Shown: positions 27,570 through 37,811 of the stretch, in pieces
How positions within the stretch are numbered: position 1 is the stretch's first letter
How the letters are laid out: each line of letters begins with the position of its first letter
NCBI RefSeq assembly: GCF_000317615.1
Contig: NC_019780.1
Location: forward strand, 3,493,840 to 3,557,839
Origin: Dactylococcopsis salina PCC 8305
Lineage (GTDB): Bacteria; Cyanobacteriota; Cyanobacteriia; Cyanobacteriales; Rubidibacteraceae
DNA length: 64,000 nt
Reading direction: 5' to 3'
Notes under the pieces: model-generated
The model's input: only the letters and a program-made list of their open reading frames with translations
Database searches by the model: none
What the model was told of the DNA's origin: nothing
Position numbers and translations under genes: made by a program

Positions 27570-28306
27570 GGCTTACTGAAAAAGTTCATCCATCGGTGAA
27601 GACGGTTATTCGTTATTTGGTACTTGTTATTTGTTATTTATCACTGGTAACTGGTCACTGGAAAACCTAACAACATCTCTCCCCATCTCCCTACAGACAA
27701 GTTGATTTCATTCATAATGAAACCACCCTGTGTGGAAGTTGGGGATGATTTTTGATTCAACTTGCAACCCTGCTTGCATACCACATTTACTCAATTTCAC
27801 CCACTGCTTTTACTTATGATTACTGTTCGATAACCCTTGATTTTTTTATGCTCGATCGAGGCTTGTCAATACGGGGAGGGGGGATATAGAGAACGAATTT
27901 CCTTGCTTTTAGGGACGTTTTCTAAAATTGGCAACACTTCCTATTATATAGGAATACTCTATCAGAAAACTCGATCGAGCGCAACCCTTGAAAAAAAATT
28001 TCGCCCTTTTCTGGCTTCTCTCGGTGTGGGGTGGGTAGGGCTGTTTCATTCTCACCCTTAAATTTACACCGCAAACTTCTGAAAGCGTTTTGAGGGCTTT
28101 AATCGATACTTTTGATCTTACTTTTTGACTAATTAATCAGAAAAAAGAGTCCTGAAATCTCCCCCATCTCCCCCATCTCCCCCATCTCCCCCATCTCCCT
28201 TGTCTCCCTTGTCTCCCTTGTCTCCCTTGTCTCCCTTGTCTCCCTTGTCTCCCCCATCTCCCTTGATTTCATTCATAATGAAACAACCCTGTCCAAAATT
28301 GGTGGA
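27570..28306. repeat. Nested repeats between a membrane-protein gene and ribH
   Basis: This gene-free stretch begins with a third MITE-A left end (27567-27587, TAGGGCTTACTGAAAAAGTT). A segment at 27663-27733 reappears inverted at 37853-37925. Next comes the roughly 300-bp element at 27729-28022, also present inverted near 38316-38611. Last is MITE-B (28036-28290) with TAGGGCTGTTTCATTCTC and AATGAAACAACCCTG ends and a core of CTCCCCCAT/CTCCCTTGT 9-mers. Small open frames here are repeat artefacts. Confidence 0.7.
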
Positions 28307-28894
28307 CTAACTTGATGATTCCTGATGAAGGTTTGAAGAATGAATGGTTTCTTCTGATTGAGGGAATTGATTCTCATCAGAATGAGGTAAGGCTTGAGTT
28401 TGCTTGTAGGGCTGTGCATTTTGGACTTGTTGCATTAAGTTTGCCATTTCCAGAGCATTTAAAGCATAATTCCAGCCGAGGTTACTTTTAATTCCAGCAC
28501 GTTCGAGAGCTTGCTGCATATTTTCGGCGGTAATCACGCCAAACACAACGGGAACGCCAGTTTGGAAGCTAGTCGCTGCGACTCCTTTCGCCGCTTCACT
28601 GGCGACATAATCAAAGTGAGCGGTTTGTCCGCGAATAATTGCTCCTAGACAGATGATAGCATCATAGCGACCCGTTAAAGCCATTTGTCGCGCCATCATA
28701 GGTAATTCAAAACTACCTGGCACCCAAACATAATCAACTTGTGTTCCGTGAGGATCAGAATTAACACCGTGACGTTTTAAGCAATCTTGACATCCGGCTA
28801 AAAGTTTCTCTGTAATCAGGTCATTAAATCGCCCAATTACGATCGCAAAACGTAAAGATGAGGTGTTAGCAAATGTCCCTTCAAAGACTGCCAT
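28307..28894 (-). CDS. ribH: 6,7-dimethyl-8-ribityllumazine synthase
   Basis: RibH condenses the ribityl-pyrimidinedione with 3,4-dihydroxybutanone phosphate in riboflavin synthesis and forms icosahedral shells. The 195-residue protein shows [55 protein letters not shown] (catalytic His) and [19 protein letters not shown]. About 35 residues of low-complexity C-terminal tail extend beyond the usual domain. psbZ lies upstream on the same strand, a pairing seen in other cyanobacteria. Confidence 0.95.
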   Translation of the reverse strand: MAVFEGTFANTSSLRFAIVIGRFNDLITEKLLAGCQDCLKRHGVNSDPHGTQVDYVWVPGSFELPMMARQMALTGRYDAIICLGAIIRGQTAHFDYVASEAAKGVAATSFQTGVPVVFGVITAENMQQALERAGIKSNLGWNYALNALEMANLMQQVQNAQPYKQTQALPHSDENQFPQSEETIHSSNLHQESSS

Positions 28895-29050
28895 AATTAT
28901 TAATTGTTGTTATTGGTTGATGGTTATTTGTAGTATAGCGTTTCGCAAGATCAATGATTAAGATAGAATTGGCAAAACTCCCCACCCATTAGGATGAGGA
29001 GCGATAGTAAGCCTCGATCGAGGCGATTGAAAAACGAGATTCGAGGAAAA

Positions 29051-29239
29051 TTAAACCACAAAAAAGTTTAAAATTCCCACAGCTACCACTAAGATTAACC
29101 AAGCACCAGAGCCAACAAAAATGAGATTTTTTGATTGCTCCCAGTTTTGGTTAGAGGCATAAGCGACTGGGACACCAATCACCATGATAAAAGATAGAAA
29201 CACTAACGCACCTAATGCTAATTGAAACAAAATCGTCAT
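29051..29239 (-). CDS. psbZ: Photosystem II protein Z
   Basis: The 62-residue product has exact family length and two transmembrane helices: [20 protein letters not shown] and a second beginning [17 protein letters not shown], joined by [15 protein letters not shown]. PsbZ (Ycf9) is a peripheral PSII subunit near CP43 that stabilises the supercomplex. AGAATT precedes the ATG as a weak ribosome-binding site. Confidence 0.95.
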   Translation of the reverse strand: MTILFQLALGALVFLSFIMVIGVPVAYASNQNWEQSKNLIFVGSGAWLILVVAVGILNFFVV

Positions 29240-29285
29240 TTTTTAATTCTCCCAAGACAGCAATTTTTTAAATCTAAATTTAATC

Positions 29286-29332
29286 GGGGGGATAAATCAC
29301 TGATTAATTTATATTTTATCAGTTTTCCCCCC
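29286..29332 (-). terminator. Hairpin between glpX and psbZ
   Basis: Read on the minus strand, GGGGGG pairs with CCCCCC at the ends of a 47-base element, with ACTGAT/ATCAGT pairing inside. It lies 60 bases after the glpX stop and is followed by an A/T-rich stretch without a strong U run. It is probably a terminator or processing hairpin of glpX. Confidence 0.45.
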
Positions 29333-29391
29333 ACTAGGGATGAAAGTACAATTACTTATCACTGTTTTCCCTAACGTTTAATCACAATAAA

Positions 29392-30432
29392 TTAATGCAA
29401 TTGAATCATTTTCGGCTGTTCAAATAAGTGAACCGTATCCACAAAACGCGCCGTCATGGACTGACTAGAAACCACTAAAGACTGAGTTCGTGCGCCACCA
29501 TGGAAGAAACGAACGCCTTCCATTAACGTTCCTGGAGTAATGCCACAAGCCGCAAACAAGACGGTTTCACCTCGTGCGAGGTCTTCTGCATTATAAACCG
29601 CATCGGGGTCTTCAATGCCCATTGATTTCAGACGATCGAGGTTGCTTTCTTTGCTTTCACCAATTAATCCTGTTTTCACCACTTCAGGATCATAAATCAA
29701 TTGTCCTTGGAAGTGACCACCTAAACAGCGCATTGCGGCTGCGGAAATCACCCCTTCTGGTGCGGCTCCAATTCCCATTAAAGCATGAACATTTGTTCCC
29801 ACAAAAGCGCAGGAAAGAGCAGCAGATACGTCACCATCCCCAATGAGACGCACTCTTGCGCCAGCTTCTCGAATTTCCTTAATTAGGGTTTCATGGCGAG
29901 AACGATCCATCACCACTACCACTAACTCTTCTACCGATCGATCGAGGCATTCAGCGATAATTTTTAAGTTTTCAGTAGGAGACTTCCGAATATCCACATG
30001 ACCCCGCGCTGCAGGTGGAGCAGCGAGTTTTTTCATATAGAAATCTGGCGCAGCAAACAGCCCCCCTTTTTCCGAAATTGCTAACACCGCCATCGAGCCA
30101 TTTTGTCCTTTAGCGACGAGGTTTGTTCCTTCGCAAGGATCAACAGCGATATCAATCTCAATTAGCTCATCAGGGTTACAATAATTTTTAGCATCAGGAC
30201 GGGTGCAAATGCCCACTTCTTCCCCAATGTAAAGCATCGGAGCGTCATCGCGTTCTCCTTCTCCGATAACAATGCGTCCGCGCATATTTATTTCATTCAT
30301 GCGTTCGCGCATTGCTTCTACCGCTACATGGTCGGCTTCATCTTTCAGTCCTTTTCCCATCAAACGGGATGAGGCGATCGCGGCTTGTTCGACCACTTCA
30401 ATAATTTCTAAACCCAGTGTTTTTTCTAACAA
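29392..30432 (-). CDS. glpX: Class II fructose-1,6-/sedoheptulose-1,7-bisphosphatase
   Basis: In cyanobacteria the GlpX-type enzyme performs both F1,6BP and S1,7BP dephosphorylation in the Calvin cycle. The 346-residue protein shows [45 protein letters not shown] (metal and substrate site), [12 protein letters not shown] and [20 protein letters not shown]. All are intact. The promoter should lie in the first 100 bases of the repeat-rich spacer upstream. Confidence 0.95.
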   Translation of the reverse strand: MLEKTLGLEIIEVVEQAAIASSRLMGKGLKDEADHVAVEAMRERMNEINMRGRIVIGEGERDDAPMLYIGEEVGICTRPDAKNYCNPDELIEIDIAVDPCEGTNLVAKGQNGSMAVLAISEKGGLFAAPDFYMKKLAAPPAARGHVDIRKSPTENLKIIAECLDRSVEELVVVVMDRSRHETLIKEIREAGARVRLIGDGDVSAALSCAFVGTNVHALMGIGAAPEGVISAAAMRCLGGHFQGQLIYDPEVVKTGLIGESKESNLDRLKSMGIEDPDAVYNAEDLARGETVLFAACGITPGTLMEGVRFFHGGARTQSLVVSSQSMTARFVDTVHLFEQPKMIQLH

Positions 30433-31301
30433 TTTTATTTCTCCCGTGCAAGCTCTACAGTCTGCGGTCTTAATTCGTCTCTGAGTTTATCAGAAAACAA
30501 TTCCTTATTGGTTAATTCTTTATAAAAGTAGGTTAGGTGGAAAGTAGCTTTCCAGTAGGTTGGGTGGAGAGTAGCGAAACCCAACATAAATTAGTCATTA
30601 GTCATTGGTCATTGGTCATTAGAAAACAAAGGACGAAGGTGTTCCTGAGCCTGTCGAAGGACGAAAGACAAAGGACAACCATGTAGGTTGGGTAGAGACG
30701 TTCCATACTTCGACAAGCTCAGTAACAGGAACGTCTCCACGTGAAACCCAACATCAATCAGTTACCAGTTACCAGTTAAGCAGTTACCGCTAGTTCTAAA
30801 TCAGACTTATACCATATCAAGCCAGCGAGAATTCTCTCAAGTTGCATTAGTAAAACTAATTTTTTTAGTAGATTCAATTAGGTTTTTATATCAAACCGCC
30901 TTCTTTACATTTCTTAACCATTTTTCAAGGTAGCAAAATATTGACGAGATTACGCCTTTTCAGGTATTATAATCGAAACAATAATCCCACGGGATGGTCT
31001 GTCTTTTACTCAATTTATACGACCAAAATCCCCATTCCTTCGTATGCGTTCCTAAAATCTTGTCAAGTTTTTTGAGATCAGTTTAAACCAATTTTGGGGA
31101 GTCAATTTTAACTTTTGTAACGAGGTCTTGACGTAAAATTCTTTTTGTGCAGCGAACCCATCTGGTAACGGAAGTACCCGAAGTAAAGCGATTATAACAA
31201 AAATTATCAACGCGGCGACATAATCACTTATAAACTTTACGAGATAAAATGCGAATCAATGATTGCAGTTTTATTTAAATCTTGAACAACCATTTGCTTT
31301 T
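30433..31301. repeat. Spacer upstream of glpX: REP repeats, then AT-rich sequence
   Basis: From 30532 to 30760 it holds GTAGGTTGGGT..GAAACCCAACA repeats, a CATTGGTCATT run and the long REP variant (30692-30740). From 30780 to about 31300 the sequence is AT-rich and unique; I see neither a gene, an RNA nor a repeat in it. Confidence 0.5.
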
Positions 31302-31678
31302 GTGTCTAGAACGCCATTTGATCAACTTGCCAAACAACTATTCGAGGAACTTCTGCAACCCTTCGGAGAAGTGCAAATCTCCTTAGAAGTGCCAGGAGAA
31401 TCCCATTTGGTTGATATTTATCAAACTGGAAGATGATCATTGAAACTGTCCCTCAAATTGAACAGGAAGAAGGAGCGTTAACAATGGCACTATCACAAGC
31501 GTTTTTGGAATGGGAAGAAAAGACTAAGCGGAAAAGTGAACAACGGGGAGAAGAAAAAGCAAAGCAAGAAATTGCTCTTAATCTTCTCCGTGCTGGGATG
31601 AGTGCTGAACAGATTTCCCAATTCACAGGACTAAGCGCAGATGTTGTAGAAGACTTGCGCCAACAAATTGGGGAATGA
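31302..31678 (+). pseudogene. Remnant of an Rpn-type PD-(D/E)XK transposase-like gene
   Basis: The first frame (GTG at 31302 to TGA at 31436) gives RTPFDQLAKQLFEELLQPFG, then EVQISLEVPGESHLVDIY, the N-terminal signature of cyanobacterial Rpn/DUF4351-type proteins. A second frame (31433-31678) gives the family C-terminus (FLEWEEKTKRKSEQRGEEKA; LLRAGMSAEQISQFTGLSADVV). The central nuclease core is deleted and the two parts are in different frames, so the gene is dead. Confidence 0.7.
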
Positions 31679-31712
31679 AAAAATCATTACTATAAACTAT
31701 CGATCGCGGTTT

Positions 31713-32975
31713 TTATTGACCTTGTACCACTTGTTTAAATGTGGTTAAACTCTCCAACCCAATTAATCCCCGTCGGTATCCCTTTTGATTAGAAACTCCT
31801 AAAAAGATGCTATCTCCGTTCGCTGCGTAACGGAAGAAACGAGGGGAAGCATTGATATAAACTAAAGCACTGTCAACCGTTTGAGCAAACTGACGAGTTT
31901 CGCGATAAGATTGACTAATGATGCAGTCAGCGTGACCACTACTGTGACGGTTAATCCAAGCGATCGCGCTTCCGATATCATCTACCCAACGAAAGGCAAC
32001 AATTTTGTCGATGTAGCTTTCAGACCATTCTTGATCTTGAACTGGATTTAAATATTGTCCATATTCTTCCACAATGCTGGCTTCTCCCCGTAGGGTAAAG
32101 CCTTTTTCCTGTAAGCCATGAAAGAGATTAATCAAGATTGAGGCTTTGATGTTGCGATTGATCAAGACTTTCTCAATGGCATTGACGGGATCAGGTTCAC
32201 TGGCATGACTATCAACAATTACCGATTTTACTTTCTCAGCGCTGCCACTGGTTGACCAGTATAAATAACAATTCCCGATCGCAGTGCGTAAAATAGGAAC
32301 ATTAGCGCTACGAGCCGTCTGTTGAACTAAACTAGGACGACCATAGGGAATAACTAATTTGGTGTAAGGTTCTTGTCTCACTAAATCTAGCACAGAACAC
32401 CCTTGATCGCAGGGTAGGAGTTGCAGGGTATGTTGAGGGAGTTTCGTCTCTTCTAGGGCAAAATTTAAGGCGTTGACGATCGCTTCGTTGGAGTGGCTGG
32501 CTTCGCTTCCTCCCCGTAAGACGAGACTATTGCCAGTTTTGACACATAATCCCGCGGCGATCGCGCTTAATTCGGGAAATGCCTCATAAATTAAAGTGAT
32601 CACACCCAGTGGCATCCGTTGACAATAAGTTTGAGCAGGATCAAGGGGATAAGGAGCATGACTCACTTTTTGAATCGGATCAGCGATCGTGCCGAGACGT
32701 TCTAAAATTTTTATCGCAATTTCTAAGCGTTGTGGAGTTAATTTCAACCATTCTAAAATCAACGGCGGAATTGCCATTTCCCGACAAGTTTCCAAGTCGA
32801 GGGTATTCGCTTCTAAAATCTCATCAAAAGCCTCTCGCAGTGCATTTGCCATGGCTTCCAATGCGTCAGAACGTTGGCTACCTTGAGTAATCGCTAACTT
32901 CTCACTGGCTTGATGAGACTGTTTAACCACTGTCTCAATCAAGTTTCGGTTTTCATCGGACTCATCATGTTTCAT
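31713..32975 (-). CDS. proA: Gamma-glutamyl phosphate reductase
   Basis: ProA reduces gamma-glutamyl phosphate to the semialdehyde with NADPH in proline synthesis. The 420-residue protein shows RMPLGVITLIYEAFPELSAIAAGLCVKTGNSLVLRGGSEA, the active-site cysteine region IGNCYLY, and HASEPDPVNAIEKVLIN. The ATG at 32975 (MKHDESDENRNLIETV) is chosen; the frame stays open far upstream, but that sequence has no family resemblance. Confidence 0.93.
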   Translation of the reverse strand: MKHDESDENRNLIETVVKQSHQASEKLAITQGSQRSDALEAMANALREAFDEILEANTLDLETCREMAIPPLILEWLKLTPQRLEIAIKILERLGTIADPIQKVSHAPYPLDPAQTYCQRMPLGVITLIYEAFPELSAIAAGLCVKTGNSLVLRGGSEASHSNEAIVNALNFALEETKLPQHTLQLLPCDQGCSVLDLVRQEPYTKLVIPYGRPSLVQQTARSANVPILRTAIGNCYLYWSTSGSAEKVKSVIVDSHASEPDPVNAIEKVLINRNIKASILINLFHGLQEKGFTLRGEASIVEEYGQYLNPVQDQEWSESYIDKIVAFRWVDDIGSAIAWINRHSSGHADCIISQSYRETRQFAQTVDSALVYINASPRFFRYAANGDSIFLGVSNQKGYRRGLIGLESLTTFKQVVQGQ

Positions 32976-33022
32976 CAATGGAGGCTTAAATTGTGATTGT
33001 TGTTCATTGGTAACACAATTGT

Positions 33023-33433
33023 TTAACGTCGCCAGTAGGCTAACCACACCATGAAGGCGGGTAATAATGCTAATAATAAAGCAAGTAAAGCCCAAAATAA
33101 AATAGTTACCTCGAAAGAAGATTGTAAGGTCAATGGTAGCCACACCACTAAAAGCACGACAATTATTCCCAAGGTGAGTGGTAAATAAATTTCTCCCCAG
33201 CGAGAATGAATGGCAATCCAGCGCTGACCATTCCAAAACCAGGCACGTTTGTAGGGATAAGCGCCACTGAGTTGTTCCAGTTCCTGATCATGATTTTTCG
33301 TGACAAAAATCTGTTGGCATCGATCGCATCCGAATGCCTCGGTGAGCATGATCGGTTTGAGACATCCTTCTCGACGACAAGGACAAGGATACTCTGAGTC
33401 GAGGTCAATTTTCCAACCTTTGTGTCCTGACAC
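33023..33433 (-). CDS. Small zinc-ribbon-like membrane protein
   Basis: A 136-residue protein. The N-terminal half has cysteines PCPCRREGCLKPI and FGCDRCQQIF that could bind zinc. The C-terminal half has two hydrophobic helices (LPLTLGIIVVLLVVWLPLTL; VTILFWALLALLLALLPAFM). It resembles an uncharacterised cyanobacterial family. It starts upstream of proA on the same strand, and the two could be cotranscribed (47-base gap). Confidence 0.65.
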   Translation of the reverse strand: MSGHKGWKIDLDSEYPCPCRREGCLKPIMLTEAFGCDRCQQIFVTKNHDQELEQLSGAYPYKRAWFWNGQRWIAIHSRWGEIYLPLTLGIIVVLLVVWLPLTLQSSFEVTILFWALLALLLALLPAFMVWLAYWRR

Positions 33434-33533
33434 GATACCTTTACTATAGAGAGTGCAATTTCTGTTTAATTTTTTATTGTAATGGTTAGAGCAGACTGAT
33501 CGCCGTGTCTTTAGCTAAGAATCAGGTTAATTT

Positions 33534-36500
33534 ATGTTCATTTATCGAACGGATTGGTTTGAACAAAAACTGAAAGCACAAAATAGCCTCTATGAACATT
33601 TTGATCGCCTTTGTGAACAATTGGCGCAAATGTCTGTAGAGGAAGTACAATCTCGCTTTGAACGGATTTATCCTTTTCTGAAACGGAAAGAGGGAAATTT
33701 ACGGCTGATTGCTCGCATTTATCGCGTTGATCGAAAAAATATTTTGTGTTGGTTAACTCTGTTTCGACGCGGCGATCGAGCTTATGAGGAATTTTTGCGC
33801 GATCGAGAAAATTATGCCCATCAATCTTGGTCGGAAGAAGTAGAAAAAACTCGCTTAAAACAGTGGCTTAAACAACAGAAAGCACCCGAAAAAAATAGTA
33901 ATTCTCCCTCGTTACCGCCTCATTTAAGAGGGTGGTTACATCCCCCGAATTGGAAAATTGACCCCGATCGATTACTGATTTATGAAACCTCAATTTGGGT
34001 GCAACAGTTCCAGACTAACATCATTCGCCAACACTGGGAACAATATCATCAATTAATTTTGGATTTAGTTGATTCTTATGAGCCACCAGGGGATTTATAT
34101 TCACAGTGGGGAGTGAGACTTTATGGGGAAGGAAAGCATTTTCTTTTGTCGGCACATTTGATTACTCAAGATGAGTCGCCACGAGAGATTTTATTTTTAA
34201 TTTGTCCTTTTTTCCAGCGCCCGACTGATTCCGAAATTACTTATCTCCTCAATCATCATCAACTCAATTTTAAGCAACAGTTATCGTTAGATCATTTGAC
34301 GAATTGGGCGCAACGATCGTATCCTAGCGAGTTAATTATTGCGGAAGAATCTTGGTTGTCGATCGAAGATGAAGCAGACACCAACCTTGCTTTATCCGCA
34401 GAAGAAGAAGCGATTTTACATTCAGTTTCCACTGCTTCTCCCTCTCTCCCTTTATTCCTCAATGGTCAAGCGGGAAGCGGTAAATCAACTCTATTATTTC
34501 ATATCTTTTCCGACTATTGTTATCGACACTTTTTGCTAAATCCAGAAGCGGAAACAGCAAGCAAACCGCATCCTTTGTTTCTGGCTTATAATGAGCGTTT
34601 ACTGGAAGTGGCGAAAGCACAAATTACCACCCTCCTGAAATATCATCACCGTTTTAACGAACAGGAAACCATTGCTAATCCTCGTAGCAAAATTAATCCG
34701 TTTTTCCAAACCTTTCGTCAGTTTCTCCATCGTTTACTCCCTCCCGAAGACAAAGAGAAATTTCCGCTCGATCGATACATTTCTTTTCATCAATTCCGTC
34801 AGCTTTTAATCCAGCGACATTTACAAAAGTATTCTCCCGAAAAATGTTGGTTAGTGATTCGGACATTTATCAAAGGGTATCATTTAGACGAGCGAGAAAA
34901 CTATTTAACCGTTGAAGACTATCAGGAAATTCCCAATAAAGAAAAAGCCGTCAGTGATCAAGAATTTGCTGAGATTTATAATCAAGTTTGGTATTGGTAT
35001 TATAAACACACTCAAGCCACAGGATTATGGGATGATCAAGACTTAATTCGTTGGGTATTACATCATCAATATTATTCCCCTGATTATACAGCGATTTTCT
35101 GCGATGAAGCTCAAGATTTTACTCGTTTAGAATTACAATTGATCATGCGCCTATCGGTATTTTCTCAATATGATTTAGAACATGAATATGTTCCCAGTTT
35201 ACCCTTTGCGTTTGCGGGTGATCCGCTGCAAACTTTAAATCCGACAGGGTTTCGTTGGGCGAGTTTGAAAGCAACGTTTTATAATGAAGTTTTGACGGTT
35301 TTATCGCCGACAGGAAATCTGAATTTAGAGATGAATTTTCAGGAATTAGTGTGTAATTATCGCTCTTTTCCTGCAATTGTTGGCGTAAATAATTTGATTC
35401 AGTTATGGCGCAAACATTTATTTGAATGGCAAGAAATTGAACCGCAAACCGCGAGAAAAATCGGCGATCGCGCTCCTCAGAAGTTTATTTTAGGAACAAA
35501 TATCGCGCCAGATATTGCTAAAACTTATTTAGAAAATGCGTTGATTATTTTGCCTTGTGATGAAGCGGGAGAACAAGATTATGTGCGAAATGATGACTTA
35601 CTAAATGAATTGTTTTTAGGGAATGAAAACGAAAGTCAACCCTGGAATATGTTAAGCGCGATCGCAGCGAAAGGATTAGAATTTGAACAAGTAATCCTCT
35701 ATAAATTTGGCGATTGTAGCCCCAATAATTTATTTCAAAATCCTGATTATGCTTCAGAAGAAATCAAGTATTTCCTGAACAAACTTTATGTCGCAGTTAG
35801 TCGCGCCACCGAACAACTTTTAATCGTTGATACAGCCAAAGGAGAAGAAAACTTATGGCAATATGCAACTGATCTCAGCGCGATCGAAAACTTAATGCAA
35901 TCCACTTTAGAAAACTCAGAAAAATGGCTCAATAAAATCAACTATATTCAGTGGGGAAACTCACCAGAAAACTTAGGAAAAGATGATCCGAGACAGTTAG
36001 CAGAAACCTTTACGAAAGAAGGATTAAAACAGAATAATCCTGATCTACTGTGGCGAGCGCAACAAGCATATAAACGACTCCAAGAAGAAGCAAAAGCAAC
36101 CTATTGTCAAGGAGAAGCGCTCAAACTAGAAGGGAAACTGATCGCAGCTGGAAACTGTTTCTTAAAACAGCCTAATCCTGAAGCAGCTTGGGATTGTTTT
36201 TGGCAAGGAATGGCTTGGGAAGAATTAAGAAAACTCGCCCAAGATATCAAACAAAATGTCGTCCAAGTTAGCGAAACAACTCGGCTTAAACTTGAAGATA
36301 ATTATCCCTTAATTGCCTACATGGCGCAAGAGGAAACTACGACAGAAGCAGATCAGATTTCCCAATTAGAAAAATTGACCCAATTTATTTTATCTTATTT
36401 TAAAACTGAAGACAGCCAACAACTTGAGCAAACCATCCAAACGCCACAATGGCAAACTGTCTTAAAAAGATATAACGAACAAATTAGTGAGATTCTGCAA

Positions 36501-37811
36501 ACCGAGAGTGATCAAACAACAAAATTATCTTGGCAAAACTACGCTCAAGTTTTAGAAACCATTGGCAGAAAAATTCACAAAACTTCCTTCCTCAAAAATG
36601 CAGGTGAATGTTACTTCAAAATTGAAAACTATCAACAAGCGACTATTTGTTGGGAAACAGCAAACGAAACCAGTCAACCGCAATACTACCGCGCTAAAGC
36701 CTATAGTTTAGGAATGCCAAAAGGCTTAGAATATTTGGTAAGATTAGGAGCAAATCAAGAGATTGTCAGAGAGTGGGAAAAAGCGAATAAACCGTTTCAG
36801 CAAGAATGGTTAATTTATGTCGCCCCTGTTTTAGAAGCTAACGGGAATTATTCGTTGGCGTTACGCAGTTATGCTTACTTAAACTATAAGGAGAAAGTAG
36901 AAAACAGTTTTCAACAAGTTACTAATCCTGATCCGAAACTGATCTTATTTTTAATCACTTACTATCTCTACTTCCAACATTGGGAAGAAATGATTGTAAT
37001 GATGGAAACTTATCTTTCTGAAATCATCAAAGACTCAAATAAAAGTTATTTTTCACTAATTACTCGTCTCGCTGACTCGAAACTTACTCCCGAAATTCTC
37101 AGCTTCCAACAACGCCAACGTCTAGAAAGTTTATTCAAACAATCAGTTATTCCGAATCCTTCAGAAACCGATTTTCCCTATTATCACTGGGGTGTTGTTT
37201 TAGAAAAAATTGGCTCTTTTGGGGAGTCACTACAGTATTATCAAAATTATGTCTTTACTCAAAATCCGTCGAAGTTACGAAATTTTGCTCGTCAGCGTTG
37301 GCTTGCTGTGAAGAAGAAACAAGCGCTTTATTTGCAAAAACAAGGAGAAAAAGATCAAGCTAAAAATCTAGAAAAAGAGTTTAATCGTCGTGCGAAAAGT
37401 TGGCAAATTGATCCTCGAAAGGTTAATCTTACACCACCGCAATTAGTTAAGGAAGAATTGTCATCCCAGAAAAAGCAAAAACCTTCTTTGAAACTTCCTC
37501 CCAATACAAAAGTTACCTCTCCTTCGCAAGGGATACTCCAGTTACGAGTGCGTCATTTAAGTATCAAAATTATGGAAAAAGCCAAGCAAGTTTTAATTAC
37601 AGATGAATTAAGCGAACAAACGTTTCGTGTTGATGGTTTAACTCATCAGGTGATGGTGGGAGATATGATTTTGAAGTCTCAAGGAAATGAAGGGTTATCG
37701 TTTATTTCTCCTTCTGGAAGTTTTGCAGGTCGTGTGATTTATCCTCAAGGAGGGTGTCAGTTAGAGCTTCGGATTCAGGGAATTAATGATAGAATACAGA
37801 TTAGTTTTTAG
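33534..37811 (+). CDS. Large UvrD/Rep-like SF1 helicase with RelE-like N-terminus and TPR-like C-terminus
   Basis: A 1425-residue protein. Residues 1-90 (DWFEQKLKAQNSLYEHFDRL, then KRKEGNLRLIARIYRVDRKN and LTLFRRGDRAYEEFL) resemble a RelE/ParE toxin fold. SF1A motifs follow: Walker A FLNGQAGSGKST near 312, motif II IFCDEAQDF near 522, motif III FAGDPLQTLNPTGFRW, motif IV NFQELVCNYRSF, motif V AIAAKGLEFEQVIL and motif VI LYVAVSRATEQL near 755, all intact. The C-terminal 600 residues are helical and TPR-like (AAGNCFLKQPNPEAAWDCFW; NAGECYFKIENYQQATICWE). The layout resembles TRANK1-like helicases. The role may be repair or defence; it stands alone between repeats. Confidence 0.8.
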   Translation: MFIYRTDWFEQKLKAQNSLYEHFDRLCEQLAQMSVEEVQSRFERIYPFLKRKEGNLRLIARIYRVDRKNILCWLTLFRRGDRAYEEFLRDRENYAHQSWSEEVEKTRLKQWLKQQKAPEKNSNSPSLPPHLRGWLHPPNWKIDPDRLLIYETSIWVQQFQTNIIRQHWEQYHQLILDLVDSYEPPGDLYSQWGVRLYGEGKHFLLSAHLITQDESPREILFLICPFFQRPTDSEITYLLNHHQLNFKQQLSLDHLTNWAQRSYPSELIIAEESWLSIEDEADTNLALSAEEEAILHSVSTASPSLPLFLNGQAGSGKSTLLFHIFSDYCYRHFLLNPEAETASKPHPLFLAYNERLLEVAKAQITTLLKYHHRFNEQETIANPRSKINPFFQTFRQFLHRLLPPEDKEKFPLDRYISFHQFRQLLIQRHLQKYSPEKCWLVIRTFIKGYHLDERENYLTVEDYQEIPNKEKAVSDQEFAEIYNQVWYWYYKHTQATGLWDDQDLIRWVLHHQYYSPDYTAIFCDEAQDFTRLELQLIMRLSVFSQYDLEHEYVPSLPFAFAGDPLQTLNPTGFRWASLKATFYNEVLTVLSPTGNLNLEMNFQELVCNYRSFPAIVGVNNLIQLWRKHLFEWQEIEPQTARKIGDRAPQKFILGTNIAPDIAKTYLENALIILPCDEAGEQDYVRNDDLLNELFLGNENESQPWNMLSAIAAKGLEFEQVILYKFGDCSPNNLFQNPDYASEEIKYFLNKLYVAVSRATEQLLIVDTAKGEENLWQYATDLSAIENLMQSTLENSEKWLNKINYIQWGNSPENLGKDDPRQLAETFTKEGLKQNNPDLLWRAQQAYKRLQEEAKATYCQGEALKLEGKLIAAGNCFLKQPNPEAAWDCFWQGMAWEELRKLAQDIKQNVVQVSETTRLKLEDNYPLIAYMAQEETTTEADQISQLEKLTQFILSYFKTEDSQQLEQTIQTPQWQTVLKRYNEQISEILQTESDQTTKLSWQNYAQVLETIGRKIHKTSFLKNAGECYFKIENYQQATICWETANETSQPQYYRAKAYSLGMPKGLEYLVRLGANQEIVREWEKANKPFQQEWLIYVAPVLEANGNYSLALRSYAYLNYKEKVENSFQQVTNPDPKLILFLITYYLYFQHWEEMIVMMETYLSEIIKDSNKSYFSLITRLADSKLTPEILSFQQRQRLESLFKQSVIPNPSETDFPYYHWGVVLEKIGSFGESLQYYQNYVFTQNPSKLRNFARQRWLAVKKKQALYLQKQGEKDQAKNLEKEFNRRAKSWQIDPRKVNLTPPQLVKEELSSQKKQKPSLKLPPNTKVTSPSQGILQLRVRHLSIKIMEKAKQVLITDELSEQTFRVDGLTHQVMVGDMILKSQGNEGLSFISPSGSFAGRVIYPQGGCQLELRIQGINDRIQISF

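Noticed and set aside
27837-28061. Small ORF with peptide FSKIGNTS..TRSSAT also seen at 38241-38435
   Set aside because: It lies inside the 300-bp repeat element; start, length and most residues differ between copies, so it is treated as repeat sequence.
29425-29440. Single TATCCACA as a DnaA box
   Set aside because: It is isolated, within glpX coding sequence and does not match the TTTTCCACA form clustered near 46.4 kb.
32976-33236. N-terminal extension of ProA
   Set aside because: The frame is open upstream, but the extra 87 residues overlap the neighbouring membrane-protein gene in another frame and have no family resemblance; the ATG at 32975 fits ProA length.
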